Shown here piece by piece: positions 50,413 through 60,883 of a stretch of 64,000 bases of DNA. The notes beneath the pieces are model-generated. The model was not told the DNA's origin. It made no database searches and saw nothing but the letters and a program-made list of their open reading frames with translations. Where the stretch lies: the NCBI RefSeq assembly GCF_030811855.1, contig NZ_JAUSRN010000006.1:62001-126000 (forward strand). Reading direction: 5' to 3'. The first letter of the stretch is position 1; every line of letters starts with the position of its first letter. Source of the stretch: Variovorax paradoxus. GTDB taxonomy: Bacteria > Pseudomonadota > Gammaproteobacteria > Burkholderiales > Burkholderiaceae_C. The position numbers were made by a program, and so were the translations under genes.

Positions 50413-51324
50413 TCAGGTCGACGACGCGAGCAGCTGCGCCACCAGCAGCTGCGCCGCTGGCGACAGAGTCTCGCCAGTCTTGGTGGCCATCAGCAGCCGG
50501 CGAACGGCCCAGGCGTCCTTGAGCCGCACCACCTTCAGGTCGAGCGCGCTCACCTGTGCCTTGCAGGCTGCAAGCGGCACCACACCAATGCCGAGGTTGG
50601 CCGCGATCATGTTGCACATCGCATCGAAGCTGCGCACCTGCACGCGCAGGCGCATCGGAATGCCGGCCTGCTCGGCCGCGCGCGAGGTGAGTTCGAGCAG
50701 CGAGCTGCTGCGGTTCAAGCCCACGAACTCGTGCGCGAGGCAGGTCTTGAAAGCCGTCCGGCGCGTGCGCGCAAGCGGGTGCTGCCGGGCGCACAGCACC
50801 ACCAGCTCGTCGGTCTGGAACGGCGCCACGTCCAGCCCGTAGGCCGGCGTGTTCTCGGCGAACACGCCCACGTCGGCCAGGCCGTCGACCAGCGCGCGCA
50901 CGATGTCGCCGCTCAACTGCTCTTCGACCTCGATGCGGATGTCCGGGTGCTGTCCGAGAAAGGTCGCCAGCGTGGCAGGCAGGAACTCGGTCAGCGCCGA
51001 CATGTTGGCCCACAGCCGCACGTGTCCGCGCACCCCGCTCGAGTAATCGCCAAGCTCGTTGCTGAACTGCTCGAAGCCCTGGAAGAGCCGCATCGCATGC
51101 TGCATCGCCACGTGGCCGGCGGGCGTGAGAGCGATGCCTTGCGAGCTACGTTCGAGCAGCCTCGATCCGGTTGCCGCCTCGAAGTCCGACAGCCGCCGGC
51201 TCGCCGCCGAGAGCGCCAGATGGCAGGCCTCCGCGCCCTTGGTGATGCTGCCCGACTGGGCCACGGCGCAGAAGAGGCGCAGCGTGACGAAGTCGATGCG
51301 GGCGGGGTTGATGGAGACGGCCAT
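50413..51324 (-). CDS. LysR family transcriptional regulator
   Basis: The 303-residue product has a winged helix at residues 10-70 (FCAVAQSGSITKGAEACHLALSA) and an effector domain. It is divergent from the CoA-transferase gene at 51437 over 112 bp, so it probably controls the CoA-transferase/HMG-CoA lyase cluster. Confidence 0.88.
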   Translation of the reverse strand: MAVSINPARIDFVTLRLFCAVAQSGSITKGAEACHLALSAASRRLSDFEAATGSRLLERSSQGIALTPAGHVAMQHAMRLFQGFEQFSNELGDYSSGVRGHVRLWANMSALTEFLPATLATFLGQHPDIRIEVEEQLSGDIVRALVDGLADVGVFAENTPAYGLDVAPFQTDELVVLCARQHPLARTRRTAFKTCLAHEFVGLNRSSSLLELTSRAAEQAGIPMRLRVQVRSFDAMCNMIAANLGIGVVPLAACKAQVSALDLKVVRLKDAWAVRRLLMATKTGETLSPAAQLLVAQLLASST

Positions 51325-51340
51325 CCACCCATTCTAGAAA

Positions 51341-51361
51341 GCCTTCGCGTTTTGCGAAGGC
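51341..51361. promoter_or_regulatory. inverted repeat between LysR and CoA-transferase genes
   Basis: GCCTTCGC (51341-51348) and GCGAAGGC (51354-51361) are perfect inverted repeats with spacer GTTTT, 17 bp upstream of the LysR start. Given its place between divergent genes, an operator is more likely than a terminator. Confidence 0.5.
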
Positions 51362-51436
51362 CCCCTGCGATCAAAGCAATTCCGATCTTCGTTCTTCGTT
51401 CATAGAGTTGAGGCATTCCACAGGAGACATGCAGAC

Positions 51437-52612
51437 ATGAACGCACTCGAAGGCCTCAAGGTACTGGAGCTCGGCCAGCTCATTGCCGGGCCGTTCGCCG
51501 GCAAGACGCTGGCGGAGTTCGGCGCCGACGTGATCAAGGTCGAGCCCGCGGGCGTGGGCGACCCACTCCGCAAGTGGCGGCTGCTGCGCGAAGGCACCTC
51601 GGTGTGGTGGGAGGTGCAGTCGCGCAACAAGCGCTCGGTGTGCCTGGACCTGCGCAGCGCCGAAGGCCAGGAGGCGGTGCGCGCGCTGGCGCTCGAGGCC
51701 GACGTGCTGATCGAGAACTTCAAACCCGGCACGCTCGAAGGCTGGGGCCTGGGTTGGGAGCAGCTGCACGCGCTCAACCCCCGGCTCATCATGCTGCGCA
51801 TCTCGGGCTATGGGCAGACGGGCCCCTACCGCGACAAGCCGGGCTTCGGCGTTCTCGGCGAATCGATGGGTGGGCTGCGCTACCTGAGCGGCGAACCGGG
51901 GCGGGTGCCGGTGCGCGTGGGCGTTTCGCTCGGCGACACGTTGGCCGCGCTGCATGGCGTGATCGGCGTGCTGACGGCGCTGCACCACCGCACGGCGCAT
52001 GGCGGGCAAGGGCAGTTCATCGACGTGGCGCTCTACGAGTCTGTCTTCAATGTGATGGAAAGCTTGCTGCCCGAGTACGACGCGTTCGGCGCGGTGCGTG
52101 AGCGGGCTGGCAGTGCGCTGCCGGGCATCGCACCCACCAATGCCTACAAGTGCAATGACGGACATTACGTGCTGGTGGCCGGCAACGGCGACAGCATCTT
52201 CCGCCGGTTGATGCGGGCCATCGAGCGCACGGACCTGGAGAACGACCCGGAGCTGGTGCACAACGATGGCCGCGTGCGGCGCGTGGAAGAGATCGACGCC
52301 GCCATCGAGGCCTGGACGCTGCAGCGCAGCCGCGACGAGGTGCTGGCGGTGCTCGATGCGGCCGGCGTGCCGGTCGGGCGCATCTACACGGTGGCCGACA
52401 TCGCCACCGATCCGCAATACCTGGCGCGGCAGATGATTGTCGAGGCGACCACCGCCGATGGAGAAACGCTCAAGGTGCCCGGCGTCGTGCCCAAGCTCAG
52501 CGCCACGCCGGGACGCATCGCGCATCCCGCGCCGCGGCTCGGCGAACACACCGGCGACCTGCGGGGCGCGGGCTGGCCGGTGCGCCGCGCCCAGGAAAGA
52601 GAGGCCGTATGA
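51437..52612 (+). CDS. CaiB/BaiF (class III) CoA-transferase
   Basis: The 391-residue enzyme moves CoA between carboxylic acids. The N-terminus LEGLKVLELGQLIAGPFAGKTLAEFGADVIKVE, with its conserved block seen at residues 3-33, and RNKRSVCLDLR are typical, and the catalytic aspartate is expected at residue ~170 region (ALHGVIGVLTAL following). It starts a tight plus-strand cluster: its stop overlaps the HMG-CoA lyase ATG by 4 bp. With that lyase, the acid being activated may be 3-hydroxy-3-methylglutarate or a related hydroxy dicarboxylate. Confidence 0.88.
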   Translation: MNALEGLKVLELGQLIAGPFAGKTLAEFGADVIKVEPAGVGDPLRKWRLLREGTSVWWEVQSRNKRSVCLDLRSAEGQEAVRALALEADVLIENFKPGTLEGWGLGWEQLHALNPRLIMLRISGYGQTGPYRDKPGFGVLGESMGGLRYLSGEPGRVPVRVGVSLGDTLAALHGVIGVLTALHHRTAHGGQGQFIDVALYESVFNVMESLLPEYDAFGAVRERAGSALPGIAPTNAYKCNDGHYVLVAGNGDSIFRRLMRAIERTDLENDPELVHNDGRVRRVEEIDAAIEAWTLQRSRDEVLAVLDAAGVPVGRIYTVADIATDPQYLARQMIVEATTADGETLKVPGVVPKLSATPGRIAHPAPRLGEHTGDLRGAGWPVRRAQEREAV

Positions 52613-53592
52613 AAGAAGGCAAGGGCAAGCGGCTCTTCATCAACGAAGTTGCCACGCGCGACGGCTTCCAGATGGAAAGCCGCTTCATTCCGACCGACGA
52701 CAAGATCGCGCTTGTCGACCGTCTGAGCATGCTGGGCTACGCGAAGATCGAGGTGACCTCGTTCACTTCGGCCAAGGCGATACCGGCGCTGCGCGACGGC
52801 GAAGAGGTGATGCAGCGCATCGCCCGCCGCCCCGGCGTGGTCTACACCGCGCTGGTGCCGAACCTGCGCGGAGCCGAGCGTGCGTTGGAGAGCCGCATCG
52901 GCGAATTCAACATCGTCATGTCGGTGAGCGAAACCCACAACCTCAGCAACCTGCGCATGACGCGCGAGCAGTCTTTCGCGCAGCTGGCCGAAGTCATCGC
53001 GCTGGCCAGGCAGGCCGGCGTGCCCGTGAACGTCTCGCTCTCATGCGTGTTCGGCTGCCCGATGGAAGGCGAAGTGCCGCTGGCCGCGGTGCTGGAATGG
53101 ATCGACCGTTTCGCGGCGCTTCAGGTGCAGGGCATCACGCTGTGCGACACCACGGGCATGGCGTTTCCCACGCAGGTGCAGGCCCTCTGCGAGACGGTGA
53201 TGGCAAGGCACCCCGGCCTGCAATGGACGGCGCACTTTCACAACACGCGCGGCATGGGGCTGGCGAACACGGTGGCCGCGGTCGAGGCGGGCATCGAGCG
53301 GCTCGACATGTCGCTGGGTGGCATCGGCGGCTGCCCCTATGCGCCCGGCGCCACCGGCAACGTGGCCACCGAAGACGTGGTGCACATGCTGCAATGCATG
53401 GGCTACGACACCGGCATGGATCTCGAAGGCCTGATCGGCGCCGCGTCGGAGCTCGAAGCCCTGGTGCAGCACGACTTGCCGAGCCAGGTTTTCCGTGCCG
53501 GGCATCGGCTCACGCGGCATGCGCCGCCGGCGGATTTCAACGACATCGCGGCGCGTGCACATGCGCGCCGCGGCAAGGAGCTGCACCCATGA
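52609..53592 (+). CDS. hydroxymethylglutaryl-CoA lyase family
   Basis: The 327-residue TIM-barrel enzyme cleaves HMG-CoA to acetyl-CoA and acetoacetate. Features: EVATRDGFQMESRFIPT at the start, metal-binding HFHNTRGMGLAN with two histidines near residue 205, and the signature GGIGGCPYAPGATGNVATED with the active cysteine. Members of the family also act on citramalyl- or other 3-hydroxy-acyl-CoA esters. Translation is coupled to the CoA-transferase upstream and to the VOC gene downstream (both 4-bp overlaps). Confidence 0.88.
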   Translation: MKEGKGKRLFINEVATRDGFQMESRFIPTDDKIALVDRLSMLGYAKIEVTSFTSAKAIPALRDGEEVMQRIARRPGVVYTALVPNLRGAERALESRIGEFNIVMSVSETHNLSNLRMTREQSFAQLAEVIALARQAGVPVNVSLSCVFGCPMEGEVPLAAVLEWIDRFAALQVQGITLCDTTGMAFPTQVQALCETVMARHPGLQWTAHFHNTRGMGLANTVAAVEAGIERLDMSLGGIGGCPYAPGATGNVATEDVVHMLQCMGYDTGMDLEGLIGAASELEALVQHDLPSQVFRAGHRLTRHAPPADFNDIAARAHARRGKELHP

Positions 53593-53969
53593 TCGACCAT
53601 CTGGACCACCTGGTTCTCACCACCACCGACGAAGAGGCTTGTACCCGCTTCTATGTCGATGTGATGGGCATGGCGCTGGAGACTTTCGGCACCAGCCGCA
53701 AGGCCTTCCGCTTCGGCAACCAGAAGATCAACCTGCACGTGAAGGGCCACGAGTTCGAGCCCAAGGCACAGCTGCCGACGCCGGGCTCGCTGGACCTGTG
53801 CTTCATTGCGAGCGTGCCGCTCGAGGACGTGATCGCGCGGCTGAAGGGCAAGGGCGTGCCCATCCTCGAAGGCCCGGTGATGCGAACCGGCGCCACGTCG
53901 CGCATCCGCTCGGTCTATGTGCGCGACCCCGACCTGAATCTCATCGAGATATCCGAGCTGGTGTCCTGA
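53589..53969 (+). CDS. VOC (glyoxalase/dioxygenase-like) family protein
   Basis: The 126-residue single-domain protein has the vicinal oxygen chelate pattern: first metal His in IDHLDHLVLTT, INLHVKGHEF, and the last Glu in DPDLNLIEISEL. It may be an epimerase, lyase or isomerase for a cluster intermediate. The ATG overlaps the lyase stop by 4 bp, so the three genes are one operon. Confidence 0.8.
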   Translation: MIDHLDHLVLTTTDEEACTRFYVDVMGMALETFGTSRKAFRFGNQKINLHVKGHEFEPKAQLPTPGSLDLCFIASVPLEDVIARLKGKGVPILEGPVMRTGATSRIRSVYVRDPDLNLIEISELVS

Positions 53970-54014
53970 ACGCCGCCGGAAAGACCGCACCCTCAAAAAT
54001 ATCGGAGACAAACC

Positions 54015-54992
54015 ATGAAAACCACTCATCGCATTCTGGCCACTGCAAGCCTTGGCCTCGCACTGGCCGCCTCCGCAGCCGGTGCCGACACCTGGCCCTC
54101 AAAGCCGATCACCTTCATCGTCCCCACCGCACCCGCGGGGTCCACCGACATCATGGCGCGCATGGTGGCCGACCCGCTTCAGCGGGCCTTGGGCCAGCCC
54201 ATCGTGGTCGACAACAAGCCCGGTGCCAGCGGCAACATCGGCACCGAGGCGGTGGCGCGCGCGGCGCCGGATGGCTACACGCTGCTGATGCAGTATTCGG
54301 GCTACCACGTTGGCAACCCCGCGCTCTTTCCGCAGATCAAGTGGAGCCCGACCAAGGACTTCGTGCCCGTGGCGCTGGTGATGCGCGCACCGCACGTCGT
54401 CGCAGTGAGCGGCAAGCTGCCGGTCAACTCGATGAAGGAGCTGATCGAATACGGCAAGAAGAAAAAAGAGGGCGGCCTGTTCTACGCCTCGTCCGGCAAC
54501 GGCTCCATCCAGCACATCGCGGGCGAGCTGCTGTCGCGGCAAGCGAAGCAACCGATGACGCACGTGCCCTATAAGGGCTCCGGCCCGGCCATCAACGACC
54601 TGATCGCGGGCAACGTCGACATGTTCATCACCACGCCGCCCTCGGTCATCGGCCACTTCGCGGGCGGGCGCATCAAGCCGCTGGCATACACCGGCAGCAA
54701 GCGCCATCCATCGATGCCCGACGTGCCGACCGCCGCCGAAGCGGGGCTGCCGGGCTACGAGGTGGAATCGTGGTTTGCGGTGTTCGCACCGGCCAAGACG
54801 CCGCCGGACGTCGTCGCCAAGCTCAGTGCAGAGATCAAGAAGATCGTCGAGAGCGAGCCGTTCCGCAAGAAGGTGGACGAGCAGGGCGCCTTCGCCACCT
54901 ACATGGACCCGGCTGCATTGGGCAAGTTCGTCGACCAGGAGCTGGCGGCCTGGGCGAAGGTGATCAAGGCGGCGGATATCAAGCCTGACTGA
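54015..54992 (+). CDS. Bug-family tripartite tricarboxylate transporter substrate-binding protein
   Basis: The 325-residue secreted protein has a signal peptide ending SAAGADT and the Bug/TctC fold: WPSKPITFIVPTAPAGSTDIMAR (in parts), VVDNKPGASGNIGTE and the DLIAGNVDMFITTP segment. It binds a carboxylate in the periplasm. GGAGACAA at 54004-54011 sets the start. No TctA/TctB partner lies beside it, which is common for this expanded family. It is likely the last gene of the CoA-transferase cluster and may bind the same acid. Confidence 0.9.
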   Translation: MKTTHRILATASLGLALAASAAGADTWPSKPITFIVPTAPAGSTDIMARMVADPLQRALGQPIVVDNKPGASGNIGTEAVARAAPDGYTLLMQYSGYHVGNPALFPQIKWSPTKDFVPVALVMRAPHVVAVSGKLPVNSMKELIEYGKKKKEGGLFYASSGNGSIQHIAGELLSRQAKQPMTHVPYKGSGPAINDLIAGNVDMFITTPPSVIGHFAGGRIKPLAYTGSKRHPSMPDVPTAAEAGLPGYEVESWFAVFAPAKTPPDVVAKLSAEIKKIVESEPFRKKVDEQGAFATYMDPAALGKFVDQELAAWAKVIKAADIKPD

Positions 54993-54999
54993 CCAGCCA

Positions 55000-55021
55000 G
55001 CTGATCCCGGCCGGGATCAGC
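55000..55021. terminator. 22-bp perfect palindrome between convergent genes
   Basis: GCTGATCCCGG and its exact reverse complement abut at 55000-55021, between the Bug gene and the convergent PAS-LuxR gene, overlapping the latter's stop. No T-run follows, so it is at best a weak two-way terminator. Confidence 0.4.
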
Positions 55022-55583
55022 CGGCAATGAGCTTCTGCACCAGCTCCGCCGTAGTCGCCGCCGCGTACTTGCGCATCAGCCGCGCCCTGTGCAGTTCCAC
55101 CGTGCGGTGGCTGATGCCCAGCGCCTTGCCGATCTCCTTGGACGTGAGCCCGCGCATCACCTGCGCCGCCACCTCGCGCTCGCGCGGCGTGAGCTCGGCC
55201 TTTACGGCGCGGCGCGATCCCAGGTCTTCGAAGGTCCAGATGCCGGCTTCGTGCGGCGCGGCGCGGTTCATGGCGTGGCCGGTGACGTGGCACCAGAAGG
55301 TTTCGCCGGCAATGGCGCCATGCAGGCCGCCGAGGCGCTTCATCATGCGGTTGTCGGCATAGCGGCCGCTGGCGTTGAGGAACGGCTCCATGCGCTTGCC
55401 GATGCGCTCGAACTCGGCCACGCTGGGGTACAGAATGCTGAACGAATGCCCGACCAGCGCAGAGGGCGTTGCACCAAAAATCTCGCACACCCGCTCGTTG
55501 CAGGCCACGATGGTGCGGTTGCGCGAAACCACCATGCCCACGGGGGCATGCTCAAAGGCCAGCCGGTAATCGATCTCCTGCAT
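55017..55583 (-). CDS. PAS-LuxR (helix-turn-helix) transcriptional regulator
   Basis: The 188-residue regulator has an N-terminal PAS domain (residues about 1-125; ACNERVCEIFG, GHSFSILYPS) and a C-terminal LuxR/FixJ-type helix-turn-helix (LTPREREVAAQVMRGLTSKEIGKALGIS in parts, HRTVELHRARLMRK). There is no receiver domain, so the signal is sensed directly by PAS. It is divergent from scoA, and a perfect palindrome at 55603-55628 lies in the gap, 20 bp from this start. Confidence 0.88.
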   Translation of the reverse strand: MQEIDYRLAFEHAPVGMVVSRNRTIVACNERVCEIFGATPSALVGHSFSILYPSVAEFERIGKRMEPFLNASGRYADNRMMKRLGGLHGAIAGETFWCHVTGHAMNRAAPHEAGIWTFEDLGSRRAVKAELTPREREVAAQVMRGLTSKEIGKALGISHRTVELHRARLMRKYAAATTAELVQKLIAG

Positions 55584-55602
55584 CGGGGGTCACCATTACG
55601 AA

Positions 55603-55628
55603 ATACTACGTATGCGACTACGTAGTAT
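55603..55628. promoter_or_regulatory. 10+6+10 palindromic operator of the scoAB/PAS-LuxR gap
   Basis: ATACTACGTA (55603-55612) and TACGTAGTAT (55619-55628) are perfect reverse complements with spacer TGCGAC. It lies in the 104-bp gap between the divergent PAS-LuxR and scoA genes and is the obvious binding site for a LuxR-type dimer. Confidence 0.75.
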
Positions 55629-55687
55629 CGTTCAAGGCTCTCTCGCAACGCTTTCGCCAACTCTCCACCATCCATCAAGGAGCCCGA

Positions 55688-56491
55688 GTGAACAAGATTT
55701 ATCCCTCCGCAGATGCGGCACTCAAGGGGGTCGTGGCCGACGGGCAGACGCTCGCGGTCGGCGGCTTCGGCCTGTGCGGCATTCCCGAGGCGCTGATCGA
55801 TGCGCTGCACGACTCCGGCGTCAAAGATCTCACCTGCATCTCCAACAACGCGGGCGTCGACGGCTTCGGCCTCGGCAAGCTGCTCGAAACCCGGCAGATC
55901 AAGAAAATGATCGCGTCGTACGTGGGTGAGAACAAGGAGTTCGAGCGCCAATACCTCGCGGGCGAACTGCAGCTCGAATTCACGCCGCAAGGCACGCTGG
56001 CCGAAAAGCTGCGCGCGGGCGGCGCGGGCATTCCGGCCTTCTTCACCAAGACCGGCGTCGGCACGCAGGTGGCCGAGGGCAAGGAGCTGCGCGAGTTCGA
56101 CGGCGAAACCTACGTGATGGAACGCTCGCTGGTGCCCGACGTGGCGCTGGTCAAGGCCCACGTGGCCGACAAGTCGGGCAACCTGCGCTTCCGCCTCACG
56201 GCGCGCAATTTCAACCCCGCCGCCGCCATGGCCGGCAAGATCTGCATCGTCGAAGTCGAGAAGATCGTCGAAGTGGGTGAACTGGCCCCTGACGACATTC
56301 ACCTGCCGGGCATCTACGTGCACCGCATCGTGCTCAACGCCAAGCCCGAGAAGCGCATCGAAAAGCGCACCGTGAGCGCGGCCGCACCCACCGACGCAGC
56401 GGCCGCCAAGGTCGAAGCGCAGGCCGCCATTGCGCAGGCCGCCGCCGGCAGCGAAGTGCCCGCCCCCGTCAAGAACAACAAAGGAGCCTGA
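55688..56491 (+). CDS. scoA: 3-oxoacid CoA-transferase subunit A
   Basis: ScoA pairs with ScoB to pass CoA from succinyl-CoA to acetoacetate (or another 3-oxoacid). The 267-residue chain opens with GTG at 55688 behind AAGGAG, then [30 protein letters not shown] and [13 protein letters not shown]; the C-terminal tail is rich in Ala and Lys. It overlaps nothing and lies one base before the scoB ATG, so the two are translated together. Acetoacetate could come from the HMG-CoA lyase upstream or from ketone-body/PHB turnover. Confidence 0.92.
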   Translation: MNKIYPSADAALKGVVADGQTLAVGGFGLCGIPEALIDALHDSGVKDLTCISNNAGVDGFGLGKLLETRQIKKMIASYVGENKEFERQYLAGELQLEFTPQGTLAEKLRAGGAGIPAFFTKTGVGTQVAEGKELREFDGETYVMERSLVPDVALVKAHVADKSGNLRFRLTARNFNPAAAMAGKICIVEVEKIVEVGELAPDDIHLPGIYVHRIVLNAKPEKRIEKRTVSAAAPTDAAAAKVEAQAAIAQAAAGSEVPAPVKNNKGA

Positions 56492-56492
56492 G

Positions 56493-57131
56493 ATGCCCTG
56501 GACCCAAGACCAAATGGCCGCTCGTGCGGCGCAAGAGCTCGAAGACGGCTTCTACGTGAACCTGGGCATCGGCATTCCCACGCTGGTGGCCAACTTCGTC
56601 GGCGACAAGGAAGTGTGGCTGCAAAGCGAAAACGGCATGCTGGGCATCGGCCCGTTCCCGACGGAAGACCAGGTCGACGCCGACCTGATCAACGCTGGCA
56701 AGCAGACCGTCACCACGCTGCCGGGCTCGGCCATCTTCGGCAGCCATGACAGCTTCGCGATGATCCGCGGCGGCAAGATCAACCTGTCGATCCTCGGCGC
56801 CATGCAGGTCAGCGTGCAGGGCGACCTCGCCAACTGGATGATCCCCGGCAAGATGGTGAAGGGCATGGGCGGCGCCATGGACCTCGTGGCTGGCGTGAAG
56901 CGCGTCATCGTGCTGATGGAACACGTCGCCAAGAAGAAGGACGGCACCGAGGACCTCAAGATCCTCGAGAAGTGCACGCTGCCGCTCACGGGTGTGGGCG
57001 TGGTCGACCGCATCATCACAGACCTGGCCGTGATGGACGTCGTGCCCGAAGGCCTCAAGGTGGTCGAGCTTGCGCCGGGCGTGAGCTTCGATACGCTGCA
57101 GGCCAAGACCGGGGCCAGGCTGATCCAGTAG
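56493..57131 (+). CDS. scoB: 3-oxoacid CoA-transferase subunit B
   Basis: The 212-residue catalytic subunit carries the active-site glutamate in LQSENGMLG near residue 50 and [17 protein letters not shown], both standard. It works as a heterodimer or heterotetramer with ScoA. AAGGAG precedes the ATG. A hairpin terminator follows at 57154-57175. Confidence 0.93.
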   Translation: MPWTQDQMAARAAQELEDGFYVNLGIGIPTLVANFVGDKEVWLQSENGMLGIGPFPTEDQVDADLINAGKQTVTTLPGSAIFGSHDSFAMIRGGKINLSILGAMQVSVQGDLANWMIPGKMVKGMGGAMDLVAGVKRVIVLMEHVAKKKDGTEDLKILEKCTLPLTGVGVVDRIITDLAVMDVVPEGLKVVELAPGVSFDTLQAKTGARLIQ

Positions 57132-57153
57132 GCTGCGGCGACACAGCATCGAC

Positions 57154-57175
57154 AAGGGCCGCTTTTGCGGCCCTT
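57154..57175 (+). terminator. hairpin terminator after scoB
   Basis: AAGGGCCGC (57154-57162) and GCGGCCCTT (57167-57175) pair around TTTT, 23 bp after the scoB stop. The T-tail is short (TTTG), so it may be only moderately efficient. Confidence 0.6.
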
Positions 57176-57203
57176 TGTCATGGAGGGATGAGAAACTGTA
57201 CGC

Positions 57204-58280
57204 ATGGCCTATCTCGACCTCGACAACCTCCAGACCATTTTTCTAGACGACGAGGCGCTGCGCACACGGCGCTTGCAGCGGCAGCCTTGCGGGGTGCTCA
57301 ACATCACGAGCGGCCGCATCGTGGCGTGCGATCCGCTGGTGCAGCCCGAGCGCGAGCCCTTCGTTCGCAGCGTGAGCGGGCGCGGGGCATTCCTGGCCGA
57401 AGTGCTGCAGCACGAAGGCCGCCATGCCCTGGCGGTGCTCTGGCTGCGCGAGCGGGGCAGCTTGCAGGCTGCCGGTCTCCACTGGGAGCCGGCACTGCTC
57501 GAAGGGCAATCGCAGGACGAACTCGGCGACGACGAGTTCTACGGCTACCCCGTCGATGCCGGCGTCGGCTGCTTCATGGATGCCGAGTGCGCAGCTGCCA
57601 TCGCCGAGCGCGAGGCGCGCGATTCATCGGCCAACCCCGACTACGTCAGCTACTACGACGACGTGCTCGACACCGAACTGGGCGTCGAGGACAAGGCGGA
57701 CCACTACCCGCTGGGCGAGGGCAGCGCGAACAACGTGCTGATCTTCAGCTCGGGCTGGGGGGACGGCAGTTACCCGAGCTTCTGGGCGATCGACGCGTCC
57801 GGCGAACCCGTGGCGTTGGTGACCGACTTCATGACGATGGAAGGCGGCGATGCGCGCAGCGAGGACGAGAAGCGCGACGACGCCTACGCAGCCAGTCTTT
57901 CCCCCGAGAGACTGGCCGCGCTCGAAGCATTGGGTGCCGCTGCGATCAGCGGCGATGCGGCCGCCATCCGGCCCTTGCTCGATGCCGGGCTTGCAGGTGC
58001 CAACGACATCATTCCGTCGCTCGGCGAAACCGCGCTCTTGAGCGCGATCCGCATGAACCGGCCCGAAGCCTTGGGTGTGCTGCTGGGCGCCGCACCGTGC
58101 CCCGCCATGCCGGAGCAGTTGCGCATCGAAGGCGAGGCGGAAAGCTATCTGGCCTATGCGCGCTGGCTCGACAAGCCGCGCGTGCCCGGGTTGATCGAGT
58201 TGCTTGAGGCATCGGAAGCCGCGGCTGTTGCGCCAGCGCCGGCCGAAGGCACGAGCCTCTGGAAACGCCTGTTCTCCTGA
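57204..58280 (+). CDS. DUF4241 protein with ankyrin-like C-terminus
   Basis: The 358-residue cytoplasmic protein has a DUF4241 domain over about residues 25-215 (IVACDPLVQPE, YGYPVDAGVGCFMD, SGWGDGSYPSFWAID with the conserved Gly/Trp run). A helical C-terminal part follows with an ankyrin-repeat-like unit (AAISGDAAAIRPLLDAG, GETALLSAIRMNRPEALGVLL). DUF4241 proteins are uncharacterised. The fusion suggests a protein-binding role, but no toxin or effector gene is beside it. It stands alone after the scoB terminator. Confidence 0.75.
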   Translation: MAYLDLDNLQTIFLDDEALRTRRLQRQPCGVLNITSGRIVACDPLVQPEREPFVRSVSGRGAFLAEVLQHEGRHALAVLWLRERGSLQAAGLHWEPALLEGQSQDELGDDEFYGYPVDAGVGCFMDAECAAAIAEREARDSSANPDYVSYYDDVLDTELGVEDKADHYPLGEGSANNVLIFSSGWGDGSYPSFWAIDASGEPVALVTDFMTMEGGDARSEDEKRDDAYAASLSPERLAALEALGAAAISGDAAAIRPLLDAGLAGANDIIPSLGETALLSAIRMNRPEALGVLLGAAPCPAMPEQLRIEGEAESYLAYARWLDKPRVPGLIELLEASEAAAVAPAPAEGTSLWKRLFS

Positions 58281-58314
58281 GGCCTGCGCCGAAGCGCGCC
58301 GGCGCATCGGTACG

Positions 58315-59208
58315 TCAGCCCGGCGGCATCAGCATGTCCTTCTGCGACTGAACGGTGGCGAGCAAAAACTCCCACACCGCACGCATCCGTACGAGGTGCT
58401 TGGTTTCCGCCGGCATCGACATCCAGAACGTGCGCGTGAAATTTGCCTGGCCGCTCAGTACCGGACGCAGCGCCGGGTCCCGCTCGGCCACGAACGCCGG
58501 CAGCACGGCGATGCCAGCTCCGGCGGCCACCGCCCGGTGCTGCGCGAGCACGCTGGTGCTGCGCAGCGCGAAGGCGTCGGGGCGATGCAGTTCGTCGAGG
58601 TACTGCAGTTCCTTGCTGAAGAGCAGGTCGTCCACGTAGCTGATGAAGGTGTGGCCGCGCAGGTCTTCGCGTGTCTTGATCGGCTTGTGCGCGGCCAGGT
58701 ATTGCTTCGAGGCGTAGAGCCGCAGCGTGTAGTCGGTGAGCTTGGTCACGACCACGGGCCCGCGCGCCGGCCGTTCGAGCGAAATCACGATGTCGGCCTC
58801 GCGCCGAGACAAGTGAACCAGGCGCGGCATCGCCAGCAGGTCGATGGTGAGTTTGGGGTGCTGCTGCGCGAAAAGCGCGAGCTGCGGCGCCAGCACGACG
58901 GTGCCGAAACCCTCGGTGGCGCCGATGCGGATCAATCCCGACAAGCCTTCCTGCGAAGCGGGCGCGGTGCTCTCCACCGCCTGGAATGCGCTCTCCATGG
59001 CCTCGACCTGCGGCTGCAGCTTGCGGCCCGCTTCGGTGAGCCGGTGGCCGCCCGCCTCGCGCGAGAAAAGCGGCGCGCCTACCTCTTTTTCGAGCGCCTG
59101 GATGCGCCGCGCCACCGTGGTGTGGTCGACCTCGAGCCGGCGCGCGGCGCTCATCAGCGTGCCCGAGCGAGCCAGCTCCAGAAAGTAGCGAAGGTTGTCC
59201 CAGTCCAT
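58315..59208 (-). CDS. LysR family transcriptional regulator (valine operon)
   Basis: The 297-residue regulator opens with [25 protein letters not shown] (in parts), and [14 protein letters not shown] is the recognition helix. The ATG at 59208 is the normal family start. It is divergent from the mmsA copy 2 operon with 139 bp between, in which a candidate operator lies, so it is the likely regulator of valine degradation. Convergent with the DUF4241 gene. Confidence 0.88.
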   Translation of the reverse strand: MDWDNLRYFLELARSGTLMSAARRLEVDHTTVARRIQALEKEVGAPLFSREAGGHRLTEAGRKLQPQVEAMESAFQAVESTAPASQEGLSGLIRIGATEGFGTVVLAPQLALFAQQHPKLTIDLLAMPRLVHLSRREADIVISLERPARGPVVVTKLTDYTLRLYASKQYLAAHKPIKTREDLRGHTFISYVDDLLFSKELQYLDELHRPDAFALRSTSVLAQHRAVAAGAGIAVLPAFVAERDPALRPVLSGQANFTRTFWMSMPAETKHLVRMRAVWEFLLATVQSQKDMLMPPG

Positions 59209-59260
59209 GTGCTTGCGTCCCGTGGCGTTGACTCTGCATTTTTGCAAAGCGATAGCGCAT

Positions 59261-59283
59261 ATTTGTCTATTGTCATGGCAAAT
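59261..59283. promoter_or_regulatory. candidate LysR operator of the valine operon
   Basis: ATTTG (59261-59265) and CAAAT (59279-59283) are inverted repeats 13 bases apart, within a longer GCATATTTGTC/GGCAAATCTGC pair matching at 9 of 11. TTTGCAAAGC and ATCTGCAAAGC also repeat nearby. The AT-rich stretch probably holds both promoters. Confidence 0.45.
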
Positions 59284-59347
59284 CTGCAAAGCTAGGATGC
59301 GGCTTGAACCTGCCAGCCAGGCCCGTATTCACAGGAGACAAAACCCC

Positions 59348-60871
<1,524 letters not shown>

Positions 60872-60883
60872 GAAACCGGGCGA

